Assembly: GCF_021531695.1 (NCBI RefSeq)
Contig: NZ_JADYUI010000003.1
Location: 62,001-126,000 of the forward strand
DNA: 64,000 bases
Origin: Roseburia hominis
GTDB taxonomy: Bacteria; Bacillota; Clostridia; Lachnospirales; Lachnospiraceae
Direction of reading: 5' to 3'
This document shows positions 28,193 to 36,807 of this stretch, in pieces. Position 1 is the stretch's first letter. Each line of letters opens with the position of its first letter. A program made the position numbers and the translations under genes. Under the pieces are notes generated by a model, which worked only from the letters and a program-made list of their open reading frames with translations, was not told the origin of the DNA and did no database searches.

Positions 28193-29424
28193 GGATTATA
28201 AATGTAATTGCACTTAATTGATCTGCTGACTTTCCCCTTAGGACTTACGGTAAATACTTCTAAAATATTATTTCCGGGTGCCATTGGAATCGGTTCAATA
28301 TACATCGTACATCTGCTTATGACTTCACTTTTCCCCCAGGAAGTGGAATCTTCCGGATTATTCCAGATATAGTATGCATTACAGCCTGCCGGCACCTGGA
28401 TGGTAATCATCTGTCCTTCTCCACTAAACGTACCTTCTGCCGGAATTGCCGTCGGATTTCCCGGTATCTCATATTTAATTGTATATTCTCTTGTTACCAT
28501 ATCACTGTAAATCCCTTTATCACTTTCACAAATTGCAGAGATTTCATAATCTCCTTCTTCATCAAAAATAATCGGTTCACGATAGAGTTCTCCCTCCTCC
28601 TTTGGAGAACTGCCATCTAAGGTATAATATATTTTTGCATCATCGGAAGAAGTTAAAGAAATAGAAAGCTTTTCATCATAAGTTCCCGATTTCTTACTTA
28701 CTACAGGTGCCTCCACTTCATAATCCGCAAATAAAGAGAGAAGCGTATCCGTTTTGGCAGTCTTATATAAAGCAAGAACAGCATCGGTATCTCCTTTTTC
28801 TTCATAAATTGCAATCAATTTCTTATATGCATTTTTATTATCTGAATCCAGATCCAGGACTTCCTGTAAAACAAGAACTGCCTTATCATCTTTTCCCATT
28901 GCAAGATAAACATCTGCAATATCAAAACGAATATCCAGATTATCCGGGTTTAATTCAATTGCTTTATGAAAGTAAGAAAGTGCCATTTCATTGTCACCCG
29001 AAGCCTCATAGGAAAGTCCCTTATTATACTGGTACATAAAAGAATGCTTGTTATTATAGGACATAACTCCAAACATAATGCACAGTGCAATCACTGCTCC
29101 GACAGAAACAATTCCTACAACAAGTGCCATCTTACTCTTCTTTTTTTCCTGTACTTTGGAAGTCACATTTTTTGAAGTATTATGTTCTTTGTGGCTATTC
29201 TGCTCTGCGTGCCTTACAGGTTCAGAATTTCGCACATTTTTATTTCCGGTACTTGATTTTACTTCTGTCTTATGCGATTTGTTTTGCGCATCTTCTTCTA
29301 AAATGTGAGTCAAAACATCTTCTTCAAAAAGGTTATAATCCGGCACAATCTGTCTTTCATACCCGCAAACTGGACAATAGATGCAGCCTTCTCTTATTTC
29401 TGCTCCGCATTTTGCACATTTCAT
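28189..29424 (-). CDS. Zinc-ribbon, TPR and chitobiase-C-like surface protein
   Basis: Product of 411 residues. The N-terminal zinc ribbon (CAKCGAEIREGCIYCPVCG) is followed by a Ser/Lys-rich linker, one transmembrane segment near 100-120 (ALVVGIVSVGAVIALCIMFG), then TPR-type repeats (about 130-220, with ALSYFHKAIELNPDN and AVLVLQEVLDLD). The C-terminal part resembles the CHB_HEX_C Ig-like fold (IYYTLDGSSPKEEGELYREP). Topology suggests a cytosolic zinc ribbon and an extracellular TPR/Ig portion. The architecture is common in Lachnospiraceae; function is unknown. Start follows AGAGGG. Confidence 0.8.
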   Translation of the reverse strand: MKCAKCGAEIREGCIYCPVCGYERQIVPDYNLFEEDVLTHILEEDAQNKSHKTEVKSSTGNKNVRNSEPVRHAEQNSHKEHNTSKNVTSKVQEKKKSKMALVVGIVSVGAVIALCIMFGVMSYNNKHSFMYQYNKGLSYEASGDNEMALSYFHKAIELNPDNLDIRFDIADVYLAMGKDDKAVLVLQEVLDLDSDNKNAYKKLIAIYEEKGDTDAVLALYKTAKTDTLLSLFADYEVEAPVVSKKSGTYDEKLSISLTSSDDAKIYYTLDGSSPKEEGELYREPIIFDEEGDYEISAICESDKGIYSDMVTREYTIKYEIPGNPTAIPAEGTFSGEGQMITIQVPAGCNAYYIWNNPEDSTSWGKSEVISRCTMYIEPIPMAPGNNILEVFTVSPKGKVSRSIKCNYIYNP

Positions 29425-29443
29425 AGCTAATCCCTCTTTAAGC

Positions 29444-30283
29444 CTATTTTCGCATTGTTGACACGCAATTATTCATAAGCATTGCGATTGTCATCGGTCC
29501 AACGCCTCCCGGTACCGGTGTAATGGCAGAAGCAATCGGTTCTACCTCATCAAACTTCACATCACCGGACAATTTATTATTCTCATCACGATGGATTCCA
29601 ACATCAATGACTACTGCACCTTCTTTTACATATTCCTTTGTAATAAACTCTTTTTTGCCAATGGCAACAATAAGAATGTCTGCTTCTTTACAGATTTCTT
29701 TGAGATTTCTTGTTTTCGAATGTGTAACCGTAACGGTGGCATTTTCTCTTAACATTAAAAGAGCCATTGGTTTTCCGACAATGTTGCTTCTTCCAACCAC
29801 AACACAATTTTTTCCTTCTATTTCAATACCGGAACGTTTTAACAGTTGAATAATTCCTGCCGGTGTACAGGAAACAAACCCTTCCTGCCCAATCACCAGT
29901 GCACCGACATTCTGCGGATGAAATCCATCCACGTCCTTTTGTGGTGAAATTGCCTTGATCACTTTATCTTCATCCATATGTTCCGGCAACGGAAGCTGTA
30001 CCAGAATACCATTTACCGCATCATCTTTATTTAATTGTTCAATCAGATCTAATAACTCCTGTTCTGTAGAAGTTTCCGAAAGTTCATAGGAAAGTGATTT
30101 GATTCCAATATATTCACATGCTTTCTTTTTATTTCTTACATAAACAGAAGAAGCCGGATCTGCTCCCACCTGAATCACTGCCAGTGCAGCTTCTTTGCCC
30201 TGTTCTTTTAATGCAGCAACTTCTGTTTTTAATTCTTCTTTTATTTCTGCTGATATCTTTTTTCCATCGATTCTTTCTGCCAT
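29444..30283 (-). CDS. folD: Bifunctional methylene-THF dehydrogenase/methenyl-THF cyclohydrolase
   Basis: One-carbon enzyme of 279 residues interconverting 5,10-methylene-THF and 10-formyl-THF. Motifs include PASSVYVRNKKKACEYIGI with the catalytic lysine, VQLPLPEH, DVDGFHPQNVG, the Rossmann segment GRSNIVGKPMALLML and PVPGGVGPMTIAML. Length is standard. AGGAGG precedes the start. It lies 12 bases downstream of ftsK, probably co-transcribed. Confidence 0.97.
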   Translation of the reverse strand: MAERIDGKKISAEIKEELKTEVAALKEQGKEAALAVIQVGADPASSVYVRNKKKACEYIGIKSLSYELSETSTEQELLDLIEQLNKDDAVNGILVQLPLPEHMDEDKVIKAISPQKDVDGFHPQNVGALVIGQEGFVSCTPAGIIQLLKRSGIEIEGKNCVVVGRSNIVGKPMALLMLRENATVTVTHSKTRNLKEICKEADILIVAIGKKEFITKEYVKEGAVVIDVGIHRDENNKLSGDVKFDEVEPIASAITPVPGGVGPMTIAMLMNNCVSTMRK

Positions 30284-30295
30284 AATATTCTCCTC

Positions 30296-32971
30296 CTATA
30301 AGCTTTCTTCTATGTAAGTTTCTAATTCTTCCTCATTCATAAGAACCTTTCGCGGTTTGGTTCCCTCTTCCGGTCCTACGATACCGGCTTCCTCTAACTG
30401 ATCCATAATTCTTGCAGCACGGTTAAAACCAACCTTCAAATAACGCTGCAGCATACCGATAGATCCTTTTTCCTTATCTACCAAAAGTCTGGCAGCCTCT
30501 AAGAAATAGCTGTCCTTTTCATCTGTCGTCATTCCGGAATCAATCACTCCGGTCGGATTTTCGCTTGCGGTATTCATTTTTTCCTCTACGGAACTGTCAT
30601 AGGTTCCAATACCATTATTTTCTGTCAAAAATTCTACGACATCAGATACTTCTTTGTCAGAAACAAATGCTCCCTGTGCACGGATTGGCTTTGGAAGCCC
30701 CTGCGGATAAAAAAGCATATCTCCTTTTCCAAGCAATTTTTCTGCTCCGTTCATATCTAAAATGGTTCTTGAATCTACACCGGAAGTAACCGAAAACGCA
30801 ATTCTTGACGGCATATTTGCTTTAATCAAACCTGTAATGACATTGACGGACGGACGCTGGGTTGCAATAACAAGATGGATTCCCGCTGCACGCGCAAGTT
30901 GCGCCAGACGACAGATTGCATCTTCCACATCACCCGGTGCTACCATCATAAGATCCGCCAACTCGTCTACAATAATCACAATCTGCGGCATCTTTTGTGG
31001 CTTATTTTCCTCTTCAATATCGGCAATACCTTCTACTTTTTTGTTATATCCTTTGATATCGCGTACATTATACTCTGCAAACTTCTGATAACGCTCGGTC
31101 ATCTCGGTCACTGCCCAGTGAAGTGCACCGGCAGCTTTCTTCGGATCTGTCACAACCGGAATTAAAAGATGCGGAATTCCGTTGTATACACTAAGTTCTA
31201 CAACCTTCGGATCAATCATAATAAGCTTCACATCATTCGGATGAGCCTTATATAAGATACTCATAATAATCGTATTGATGCATACAGATTTACCGGAGCC
31301 GGTTGCACCTGCAATCAGTAAATGTGGCATTTTTGCAATATCTGTCACAATAACCTTACCACCGATATCTTTTCCGGCTGCAAAGGCGATACCGGAGGTA
31401 CTATTTTTAAACTCTTCCGATTCAATGAGTTCACGAAACATAACCGGAACACTTTTTTTATTCGGGACTTCAATTCCAATTGCCGCTTTTCCCGGAATTG
31501 GTGCTTCGATACGAATGTCTGCCGCGGCAAGATTTAATTTGATATCGTCCGAAAGATTTACGATTTTGCTGACCTTTACGCCCATTTCCGGCTGTAATTC
31601 ATAGCGTGTAACAGTAGGTCCGCAGCTTACATTGGTGATTGTAACGTTGACGCCAAAATTTTTTAACGTCTGCTGTAATTTTGCTGCTGTTTCCTGTAAG
31701 TATGCTTTGGAATCTCCACTTGCACCGGCATCTTTGGGTTTCAAAAGGCTAACCGGTGGAAATACATATTTTTTCTCTTCCGGCTTCTTTTGAATTTCAT
31801 TTTCAATCTGTGCTACATTTTGAGAAATCTCTGCTTCGGACTGTTTCGCATTCTTCGTATGGGCAACAACCGGTGTTACCGCCTGTTCTGCCATGGCTAC
31901 CGGCTCTTCTGCCTGTTCATAAGAAACAGGCTCCACATTTTCATCCGATTCGGACAGTGTATTTTCATACTCGTTATAAAAATTGTCTGAATCGTCTGAA
32001 AAATCCGGAGTAAGTTCTCTCATTCCTGCCGGTTCTTCATAAGTATAAGTCGGTTCTTCGCTATAAGATGCTTCGGTATCAGCCTCTTCATACGTAACTG
32101 TCATGGTATCAAACACATCTTCTTCCGGTGGCAATGCTGCATTCACCGGAGCAATCGGAATATCAGTTTTACTCTGAATATGCGGTAACTCCTGACTTTG
32201 ATCCGGAATCAGTTCTTTTACTTCATCTGATTTTCGTAATGTCTCGCTCTTTGGGCGTACCGTCGTATCAATTGCGACACCGACTGCTTTTTTATCCATA
32301 CGGCGTTTCTTTTGCTCTTCTTTTCTTACCGCCTCTTCCTCGCGTCTGCTTTCCCTGATTTTCCGTCTTCTTATCGCATCTTCTCTTGCATTATCATAAA
32401 TGACTTTGCCACCCTTTTTCATAGGAGAAAAAAGTGATTTTTCGGTCAAAAGCACCGTCGAAATAATTAATCCTGCAATTGTAATTACATAGGTTCCAAT
32501 CACTCCGAAATTTGGTGCGAACAATACCTCTAATAATCCACCGACAAATCCACCGCCAGATTTATTAGATGCAGCATAAGAAAAAGCTGCCAATGCTGAA
32601 TAAGTATCCTCTTTATCTGTCAGTAATTGCAAAAGCAGGCACAAAAATACCAGAAAAAGAATGCCTGCGAAGAACTTGATCCCTGCAATTTTCTTTTTCT
32701 TATTGGACTGATTTGAAATTATAAATGCACTTCCAACAAAAAGACAGATTGGAAAAATATAGGAAACCAAACCGAATACCCCGAAGAAAAATGCACTCAG
32801 TTTTCCTCCCACAGTACCTCCAAATCCAAGATTGCTGATAAATAAAATAATGCAAATTGCTAAAATTGTCCACAGAATGACTTCATTTCGAAATTCTTCC
32901 TGCTTCTTTTTACTTTTTCTCGTCTGGGTTCTTCGTTTTGTTGTTTTTTTTCTAGTCCCCGCTGTTGCCAT
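30296..32971 (-). CDS. ftsK: DNA translocase FtsK/SpoIIIE
   Basis: Septum-located DNA pump of 891 residues that clears chromosomes from the closing septum and, in spore-formers, packs the forespore. Residues ~30-180 carry four transmembrane helices; a long acidic linker (~200-430) follows; the motor has Walker A GATGSGKSVCINT and Walker B region QIVIIVDELADLMMV. The C-terminal gamma winged helix recognises orientation sequences (SIGMLQRYLKVGFNRAARI). Length and domains fit either FtsK or SpoIIIE. GGAGG precedes the ATG. A palindromic element separates it from uppP. Confidence 0.96.
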   Translation of the reverse strand: MATAGTRKKTTKRRTQTRKSKKKQEEFRNEVILWTILAICIILFISNLGFGGTVGGKLSAFFFGVFGLVSYIFPICLFVGSAFIISNQSNKKKKIAGIKFFAGILFLVFLCLLLQLLTDKEDTYSALAAFSYAASNKSGGGFVGGLLEVLFAPNFGVIGTYVITIAGLIISTVLLTEKSLFSPMKKGGKVIYDNAREDAIRRRKIRESRREEEAVRKEEQKKRRMDKKAVGVAIDTTVRPKSETLRKSDEVKELIPDQSQELPHIQSKTDIPIAPVNAALPPEEDVFDTMTVTYEEADTEASYSEEPTYTYEEPAGMRELTPDFSDDSDNFYNEYENTLSESDENVEPVSYEQAEEPVAMAEQAVTPVVAHTKNAKQSEAEISQNVAQIENEIQKKPEEKKYVFPPVSLLKPKDAGASGDSKAYLQETAAKLQQTLKNFGVNVTITNVSCGPTVTRYELQPEMGVKVSKIVNLSDDIKLNLAAADIRIEAPIPGKAAIGIEVPNKKSVPVMFRELIESEEFKNSTSGIAFAAGKDIGGKVIVTDIAKMPHLLIAGATGSGKSVCINTIIMSILYKAHPNDVKLIMIDPKVVELSVYNGIPHLLIPVVTDPKKAAGALHWAVTEMTERYQKFAEYNVRDIKGYNKKVEGIADIEEENKPQKMPQIVIIVDELADLMMVAPGDVEDAICRLAQLARAAGIHLVIATQRPSVNVITGLIKANMPSRIAFSVTSGVDSRTILDMNGAEKLLGKGDMLFYPQGLPKPIRAQGAFVSDKEVSDVVEFLTENNGIGTYDSSVEEKMNTASENPTGVIDSGMTTDEKDSYFLEAARLLVDKEKGSIGMLQRYLKVGFNRAARIMDQLEEAGIVGPEEGTKPRKVLMNEEELETYIEESL

Positions 32972-33008
32972 GTTACGCCTCCAAATACATATTCGCTAAA
33001 TAACTTAT

Positions 33009-33207
33009 GCCGAATTATTCACAGCCACCACACAGACCGGCCACAGACCAGCTACGTAATGCGTATCTGTCACTGCTTCGCAGCTTTTGTCTGAGGCTGT
33101 GTGGTGGGTGAATTCTATTCCCCCGCCAAGTGAAATCATAAATTCGGCTTACAAGCAAGCTTGACGCACGAATTACAATTTCACTTGGCTGCTGTGAATA
33201 ATTCGGG
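33009..33207. repeat. Palindromic element with two internal hairpins between uppP and ftsK
   Basis: Outer arms GCCGAATTATTCACAGC (33009-33025) and its near-perfect complement (33191-33207, one mismatch) enclose two independent hairpins. The first pairs CCACCACACAG (33025-33035) with CTGTGTGGTGG (33097-33107). The second pairs GCCAAGTGAAAT (33125-33136) with ATTTCACTTGGC (33178-33189), extended inward by AATTCG/CGAATT. The result is a cruciform or three-way-junction shape. A weak ORF across it is explained by the structure and is not credible. The right edge touches the uppP stop codon. Confidence 0.75.
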
Positions 33208-33208
33208 C

Positions 33209-34084
33209 TTATGCCATATAAAAATATGTTCCAACGGAAATTGCTCCTATAATAAAACAATAAATGGCAAATCCTAAAAACTTTTTCTTACGAACAACCA
33301 AAAGCATCGTCTTGATACAAATGTATCCGACAACACCTGCCACGACCATACCAACCACATAATTCACTAACTCTGTGGAAGTAATCAGTGACACATTAAT
33401 ATCCTTGATTTCGAACACAAGGGAACCAAGAATCGCCGGTATTGATAAAATAAAGGAAAATTTAACAGCCAACGGTCGTTTAAATCCACTCACCAGGCAG
33501 GCAGTAATCGTCGTTCCGGATCTCGATAATCCCGGAAGTGTCGCGATTCCCTGACAGATTCCGATAATAAATGCATTCGAATAAGTCACAAGCTTCGGTG
33601 TTTTTTCGCCTTCTTTGGTATGATCTGCAACAAGAAGCAAAATTCCGGTCAAAATAAGGCAAATACCCGGAATAATCAAAAGTTCCGATGCCATCTCAAC
33701 AAAATCCGAATCCACAATTCCTATGATACCGGTTGGAATTGTCGCAACAATGACCAAAAGATCAAACTTACGATAGCTGTTTGAAACGACCCGAAGATAT
33801 GGTTCGTTCTCCTTGCCAAAATGGTTTTTAAAAAAACAGGTCATATTATGAAAACAATCTCCGATCATACAGAAAAACTCTGTAATCATCTTTAAAATAT
33901 CTTTAAAATAAACAATAAAGACTGCAAACAAAGTACCAACGTGAAGTAAAACATCAAATAAAAGCCCCGGTTCTTCAATCTGAAACAATGCTTTAAAAAT
34001 TGCAAGATGCCCTGAACTGCTGACCGGAAGAAATTCGGTCACGCCCTGAATGATTCCCATCAATATTGCCTGTAATAATGACAT
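33209..34084 (-). CDS. uppP: Undecaprenyl-diphosphate phosphatase UppP/BacA
   Basis: Membrane phosphatase of 291 residues that recycles the undecaprenyl carrier for cell-wall synthesis and confers bacitracin tolerance. Signature motifs are GVTEFLPVSSSGHL (residues ~14-27) and PGLSRSGTTITACLVSG (~180-196), with about eight hydrophobic helices. AGGAGG precedes the start. The stop codon at 33209 adjoins the palindromic element that separates it from ftsK. Confidence 0.96.
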   Translation of the reverse strand: MSLLQAILMGIIQGVTEFLPVSSSGHLAIFKALFQIEEPGLLFDVLLHVGTLFAVFIVYFKDILKMITEFFCMIGDCFHNMTCFFKNHFGKENEPYLRVVSNSYRKFDLLVIVATIPTGIIGIVDSDFVEMASELLIIPGICLILTGILLLVADHTKEGEKTPKLVTYSNAFIIGICQGIATLPGLSRSGTTITACLVSGFKRPLAVKFSFILSIPAILGSLVFEIKDINVSLITSTELVNYVVGMVVAGVVGYICIKTMLLVVRKKKFLGFAIYCFIIGAISVGTYFYMA

Positions 34085-34203
34085 AATCCTGTCCTCCTCT
34101 TATGCGGCCTATATAGAACATATTTTTTCTCATACGGTATAGTTTAGCATACTTAGAGCAGTTTGTCATTATTTCATTTTTTCATTTTTATGTCATTTGT
34201 GTG

Positions 34204-34914
34204 TCATTTTTGTGTCTTACGAATCATCTCATGAAGTTTTGAAATTGCCTCACGGATTCCACCTACTTCATCAATCAAGCCCTCACTTACCGCACGCTCT
34301 CCAACTAAAATTGTTCCGAGGTCTTTTGTCAAAATTCCCTTATTCATCATCATTTCTTCTAAGTGTTCTTCTTTCGCTCTGCTATGTGATGCAATAAAAT
34401 GCAAAATCCGATCCTGCATTTGTTTAAAGTAATCATACGTAGGCTGTGCGCCAATTACGGTACCGCTCATCCGAACCGGATGGATTACCATGGTTCCGGA
34501 AGGCACAATAAAGGAATAGTCGGTAGAAACTGCAAGCGGCACACCAATGGAATGACTTCCTCCAAGTACAAGCGATACTGTCGGTTTGCTTAAAGAAGCA
34601 ATCATTTCTGCTATTGCAAGCCCCGACTCCACATCTCCCCCCACTGTATTTAGCAATATAATAACGCCATCAATTTCTTTTGCATCTTCAATTTCCGCAA
34701 GCTTCGGAAGGACATGTTCATATTTTGTTGTTTTTGTTGTGGATGCCAGGCACTCATGTCCTTCGATTTCCCCAATAATTGACAACAGGTACAACTTATG
34801 TTCCTCACTGTTTCTAAAAAGTTCCACCTGTCCACTTTCCTTTATCTTCTCATCTCTTGTAATCTGTTCTTCCCTTTTTTCCCGCTTTTCGTCTGTCTTA
34901 TCTGATTTTTCCAT
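34204..34914 (-). CDS. tepA: ClpP-class serine protease TepA (YmfB-like)
   Basis: Product of 236 residues. After a charged N-terminal ~40 residues it has the ClpP/crotonase fold: LLNTVGGDVESGLAIAEMI, the nucleophile Ser in GGSHSIGV, and the catalytic His in MVIHPVRMSG. These match TepA/YmfB, found next to ftsK/spoIIIE in Bacillus, where it was linked to protein export. ATG at 34914 follows GAGG by six bases; in-frame codons upstream are rejected. The residues of the catalytic triad appear intact. Confidence 0.88.
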   Translation of the reverse strand: MEKSDKTDEKREKREEQITRDEKIKESGQVELFRNSEEHKLYLLSIIGEIEGHECLASTTKTTKYEHVLPKLAEIEDAKEIDGVIILLNTVGGDVESGLAIAEMIASLSKPTVSLVLGGSHSIGVPLAVSTDYSFIVPSGTMVIHPVRMSGTVIGAQPTYDYFKQMQDRILHFIASHSRAKEEHLEEMMMNKGILTKDLGTILVGERAVSEGLIDEVGGIREAISKLHEMIRKTQK

Positions 34915-34949
34915 GCTACACCTCACTATTCTAATTTTTTGCTTTACAG

Positions 34950-35258
34950 GATTCGGTATCAAAAGGTGCCAAAAAATTTATCCTGTCATATTGCACAAAA
35001 TAAATTTGGTATTTGTGACTGATGAAGGATATTAGATTTTCTTAATGTTCTGTAAACTACTCCAGCAACTCAGCAACAGGATGTTGATGAGAGCCCATGT
35101 TGAACCACGGATGGAGAATCATGGGCGGTTGCGGCCGTGATTCAAACACCTGCCAGAACATTTAGAAAATGTTATATCCGTAATTCGGAACAAATGACAA
35201 ATTCATTTTGTGCAATATGACAAGCAAAAATTAGTTTGCACCTTTTGACACCCGAATC
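34950..35258. repeat. Long palindromic repeat (family member 1) in the gene-free stretch 34915-35328
   Basis: The left arm 34950-35052 and right arm 35154-35258 are imperfect reverse complements: GATTCGG-TATCAAAAGGTG at the left end matches CACCTTTTGACACCCGAATC at the right, TGTCATATTGCACAAAAT matches ATTTTGTGCAATATGACA, and TTAATGTTCTG matches CAGAACATTTA. The right arm shares most of its ~85 bases with the element at 58.4-58.6 kb, so the two belong to one family. A 100-base insert (35053-35153) with its own structure separates the arms. Beyond the repeat only the glgA terminator is seen. Confidence 0.82.
35053..35153. other. Compact structured insert at the palindrome centre, possible pseudoknot
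   Basis: Four pairings are visible: GCAAC/GTTGC enclosing the core, the small hairpin CAACA-GGA-TGTTG, GCCCATG (35093-35099) with CATGGGC (35120-35126), and GAACCACGG (near 35102-35110) with CCGTGATTC (35135-35143; 8 of 9 pairs). The last two are interleaved, the pattern of an H-type pseudoknot. It has no ORF. No known RNA family was recognised. Confidence 0.45.
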
Positions 35259-35266
35259 TTTATCGT

Positions 35267-35298
35267 ACAAAAAAAGAAGGGTTGTTTTCCCTTCTTTT
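35267..35298 (-). terminator. Rho-independent terminator of glgA
   Basis: On the minus strand AAAAGAAGGG, a 7-base loop and CCCTTCTTTT form a perfect 10-bp stem followed by TTTG, about 30 bases after the glgA stop. Confidence 0.85.
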
Positions 35299-35328
35299 AG
35301 TGTGTCTTATTCTGCTTTTGTTATACAA

Positions 35329-36780
35329 TTAACGATTAATCAGATAATCATAAATCTCCTCATAACGCCTTTTTGATGTATTCCATGAAAAATCTTTTTG
35401 CATACCGCGGTCTACCATCTGATTCCACTGTTTCTTACGGTCAAAATAAATATGCTTTGAATAATTAATGGTATTTAGCATCTCTTCTCCATTGTAATTC
35501 GTGAAAGAAAATCCATCTCCTGTGTTCTCATACTCATTGTAAGCACGCACCGTATCCTTTAATCCACCAGTCTCTCTTACAATCGGAACCGTTCCGTAAC
35601 GGAATGAAATAAGCTGTGTCAGACCGCATGGTTCAAATCTGGATGGCATAAGGAAAGCATCGGCGGCAGCATAAAGCTTATGTGCCAGATCATCCGAATA
35701 ACAGATGTTTGCCGAAATCCTGTCATCGTATTTCCATGCGTAATGACGGAACATATTTTCATAATACGCATCTCCGGTACCAATAACAACAAACTGGGTA
35801 TAGTCATCAACCAGACGATCCATGACATATCTGATTAAATCCAGACCTTTCTGATCCGTCAGGCGGGAAATCAGACCTATCATATACTTTCTCTTGTCAA
35901 CGGCAAGTCCAAGATCCTGCTGAAGTTTTAATTTATTTTGTACTTTCTTCTTTCTGAAATCAGAAACATCATAATTGGTGTATATCTTTGTATCGGTCTT
36001 TGGATTGTAAACGTCATAATCAATTCCGTTTACAATTCCCTGCATATCTAAACGTCTTGCATAAAGCAGTCCATGTAATCCTTCTCCATACTCAGGAGAC
36101 TGAATCTCTTTGGCATAGGAATCACTGACTGTCGTGATATAATCTGCATAGACCAGACCACCTTTTAACATATTTGCATCTTTTTTATACTCTAATTTAT
36201 CCGGTGTAAAAAGATTTTTTGAAAATCCGGTCAAGCCCTGCATCGTCTTAATATCCCATACTCCCTGGAACTTCAGATTATGAACGGTCAGGATGCTTTT
36301 TATTCCCCAGAAAAAAGCATCTCCCATAAATTCATTTTTCAAAAAGACCGGTATCAGTCCTGTTTCCCAGTCATGACAATGAATAATATTTGGCTGAAAA
36401 TCAATGAGCGGAAGCATAGAAAGTACCGCTTTGTCAAAGAAAGTAAACTTCTCAATATCATAGCGGATATCTCCATATGGTGTCTGACAGGAAAAATACT
36501 CTTCATTATCAATAAAATAATAGGTAATACCATCCAATTTATACTGAAGAACCCCAACATATTTATCTTTAATGTAAGAACCGCTTCCCATATAAAAATG
36601 TGTTACATACGAAAATTTACTGCGGTATTCATACGGAATACAGGTGTAATTCGGGATGACCACCCGAACATCCCATTCTTTTTTGTCGAAAGTTTTCGGC
36701 AGTGCCCCACATACATCTGCCAGACCTCCGGTTTTAATAAATGGCACACATTCCGATGCCGCAAATAATATTTTCTTCAT
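35329..36780 (-). CDS. glgA: Glycogen synthase (ADP-glucose)
   Basis: GT5 glucosyltransferase of 483 residues that extends alpha-1,4-glucan from ADP-glucose. The N-terminus has the nucleotide-sugar motif KTGGLADVCGALPK (residues 17-30); the C-terminal domain has GLISRLTDQKGLDL and the acidic motif SRFEPCGLTQLISFRYG followed by VRETGGLKDTV. Length is normal. GGAGGGGG precedes the ATG. No other glg genes are near, and it has its own terminator, so it appears to be monocistronic. Confidence 0.96.
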   Translation of the reverse strand: MKKILFAASECVPFIKTGGLADVCGALPKTFDKKEWDVRVVIPNYTCIPYEYRSKFSYVTHFYMGSGSYIKDKYVGVLQYKLDGITYYFIDNEEYFSCQTPYGDIRYDIEKFTFFDKAVLSMLPLIDFQPNIIHCHDWETGLIPVFLKNEFMGDAFFWGIKSILTVHNLKFQGVWDIKTMQGLTGFSKNLFTPDKLEYKKDANMLKGGLVYADYITTVSDSYAKEIQSPEYGEGLHGLLYARRLDMQGIVNGIDYDVYNPKTDTKIYTNYDVSDFRKKKVQNKLKLQQDLGLAVDKRKYMIGLISRLTDQKGLDLIRYVMDRLVDDYTQFVVIGTGDAYYENMFRHYAWKYDDRISANICYSDDLAHKLYAAADAFLMPSRFEPCGLTQLISFRYGTVPIVRETGGLKDTVRAYNEYENTGDGFSFTNYNGEEMLNTINYSKHIYFDRKKQWNQMVDRGMQKDFSWNTSKRRYEEIYDYLINR

Positions 36781-36807
36781 AAAACATTCCCCCTCCTAAA
36801 TATAATT

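Noticed and set aside
33015-33260. Minus-strand ORF of 81 codons across the uppP-ftsK gap
   Set aside because: It runs through the palindromic element, has no ribosome site and no protein-like composition.
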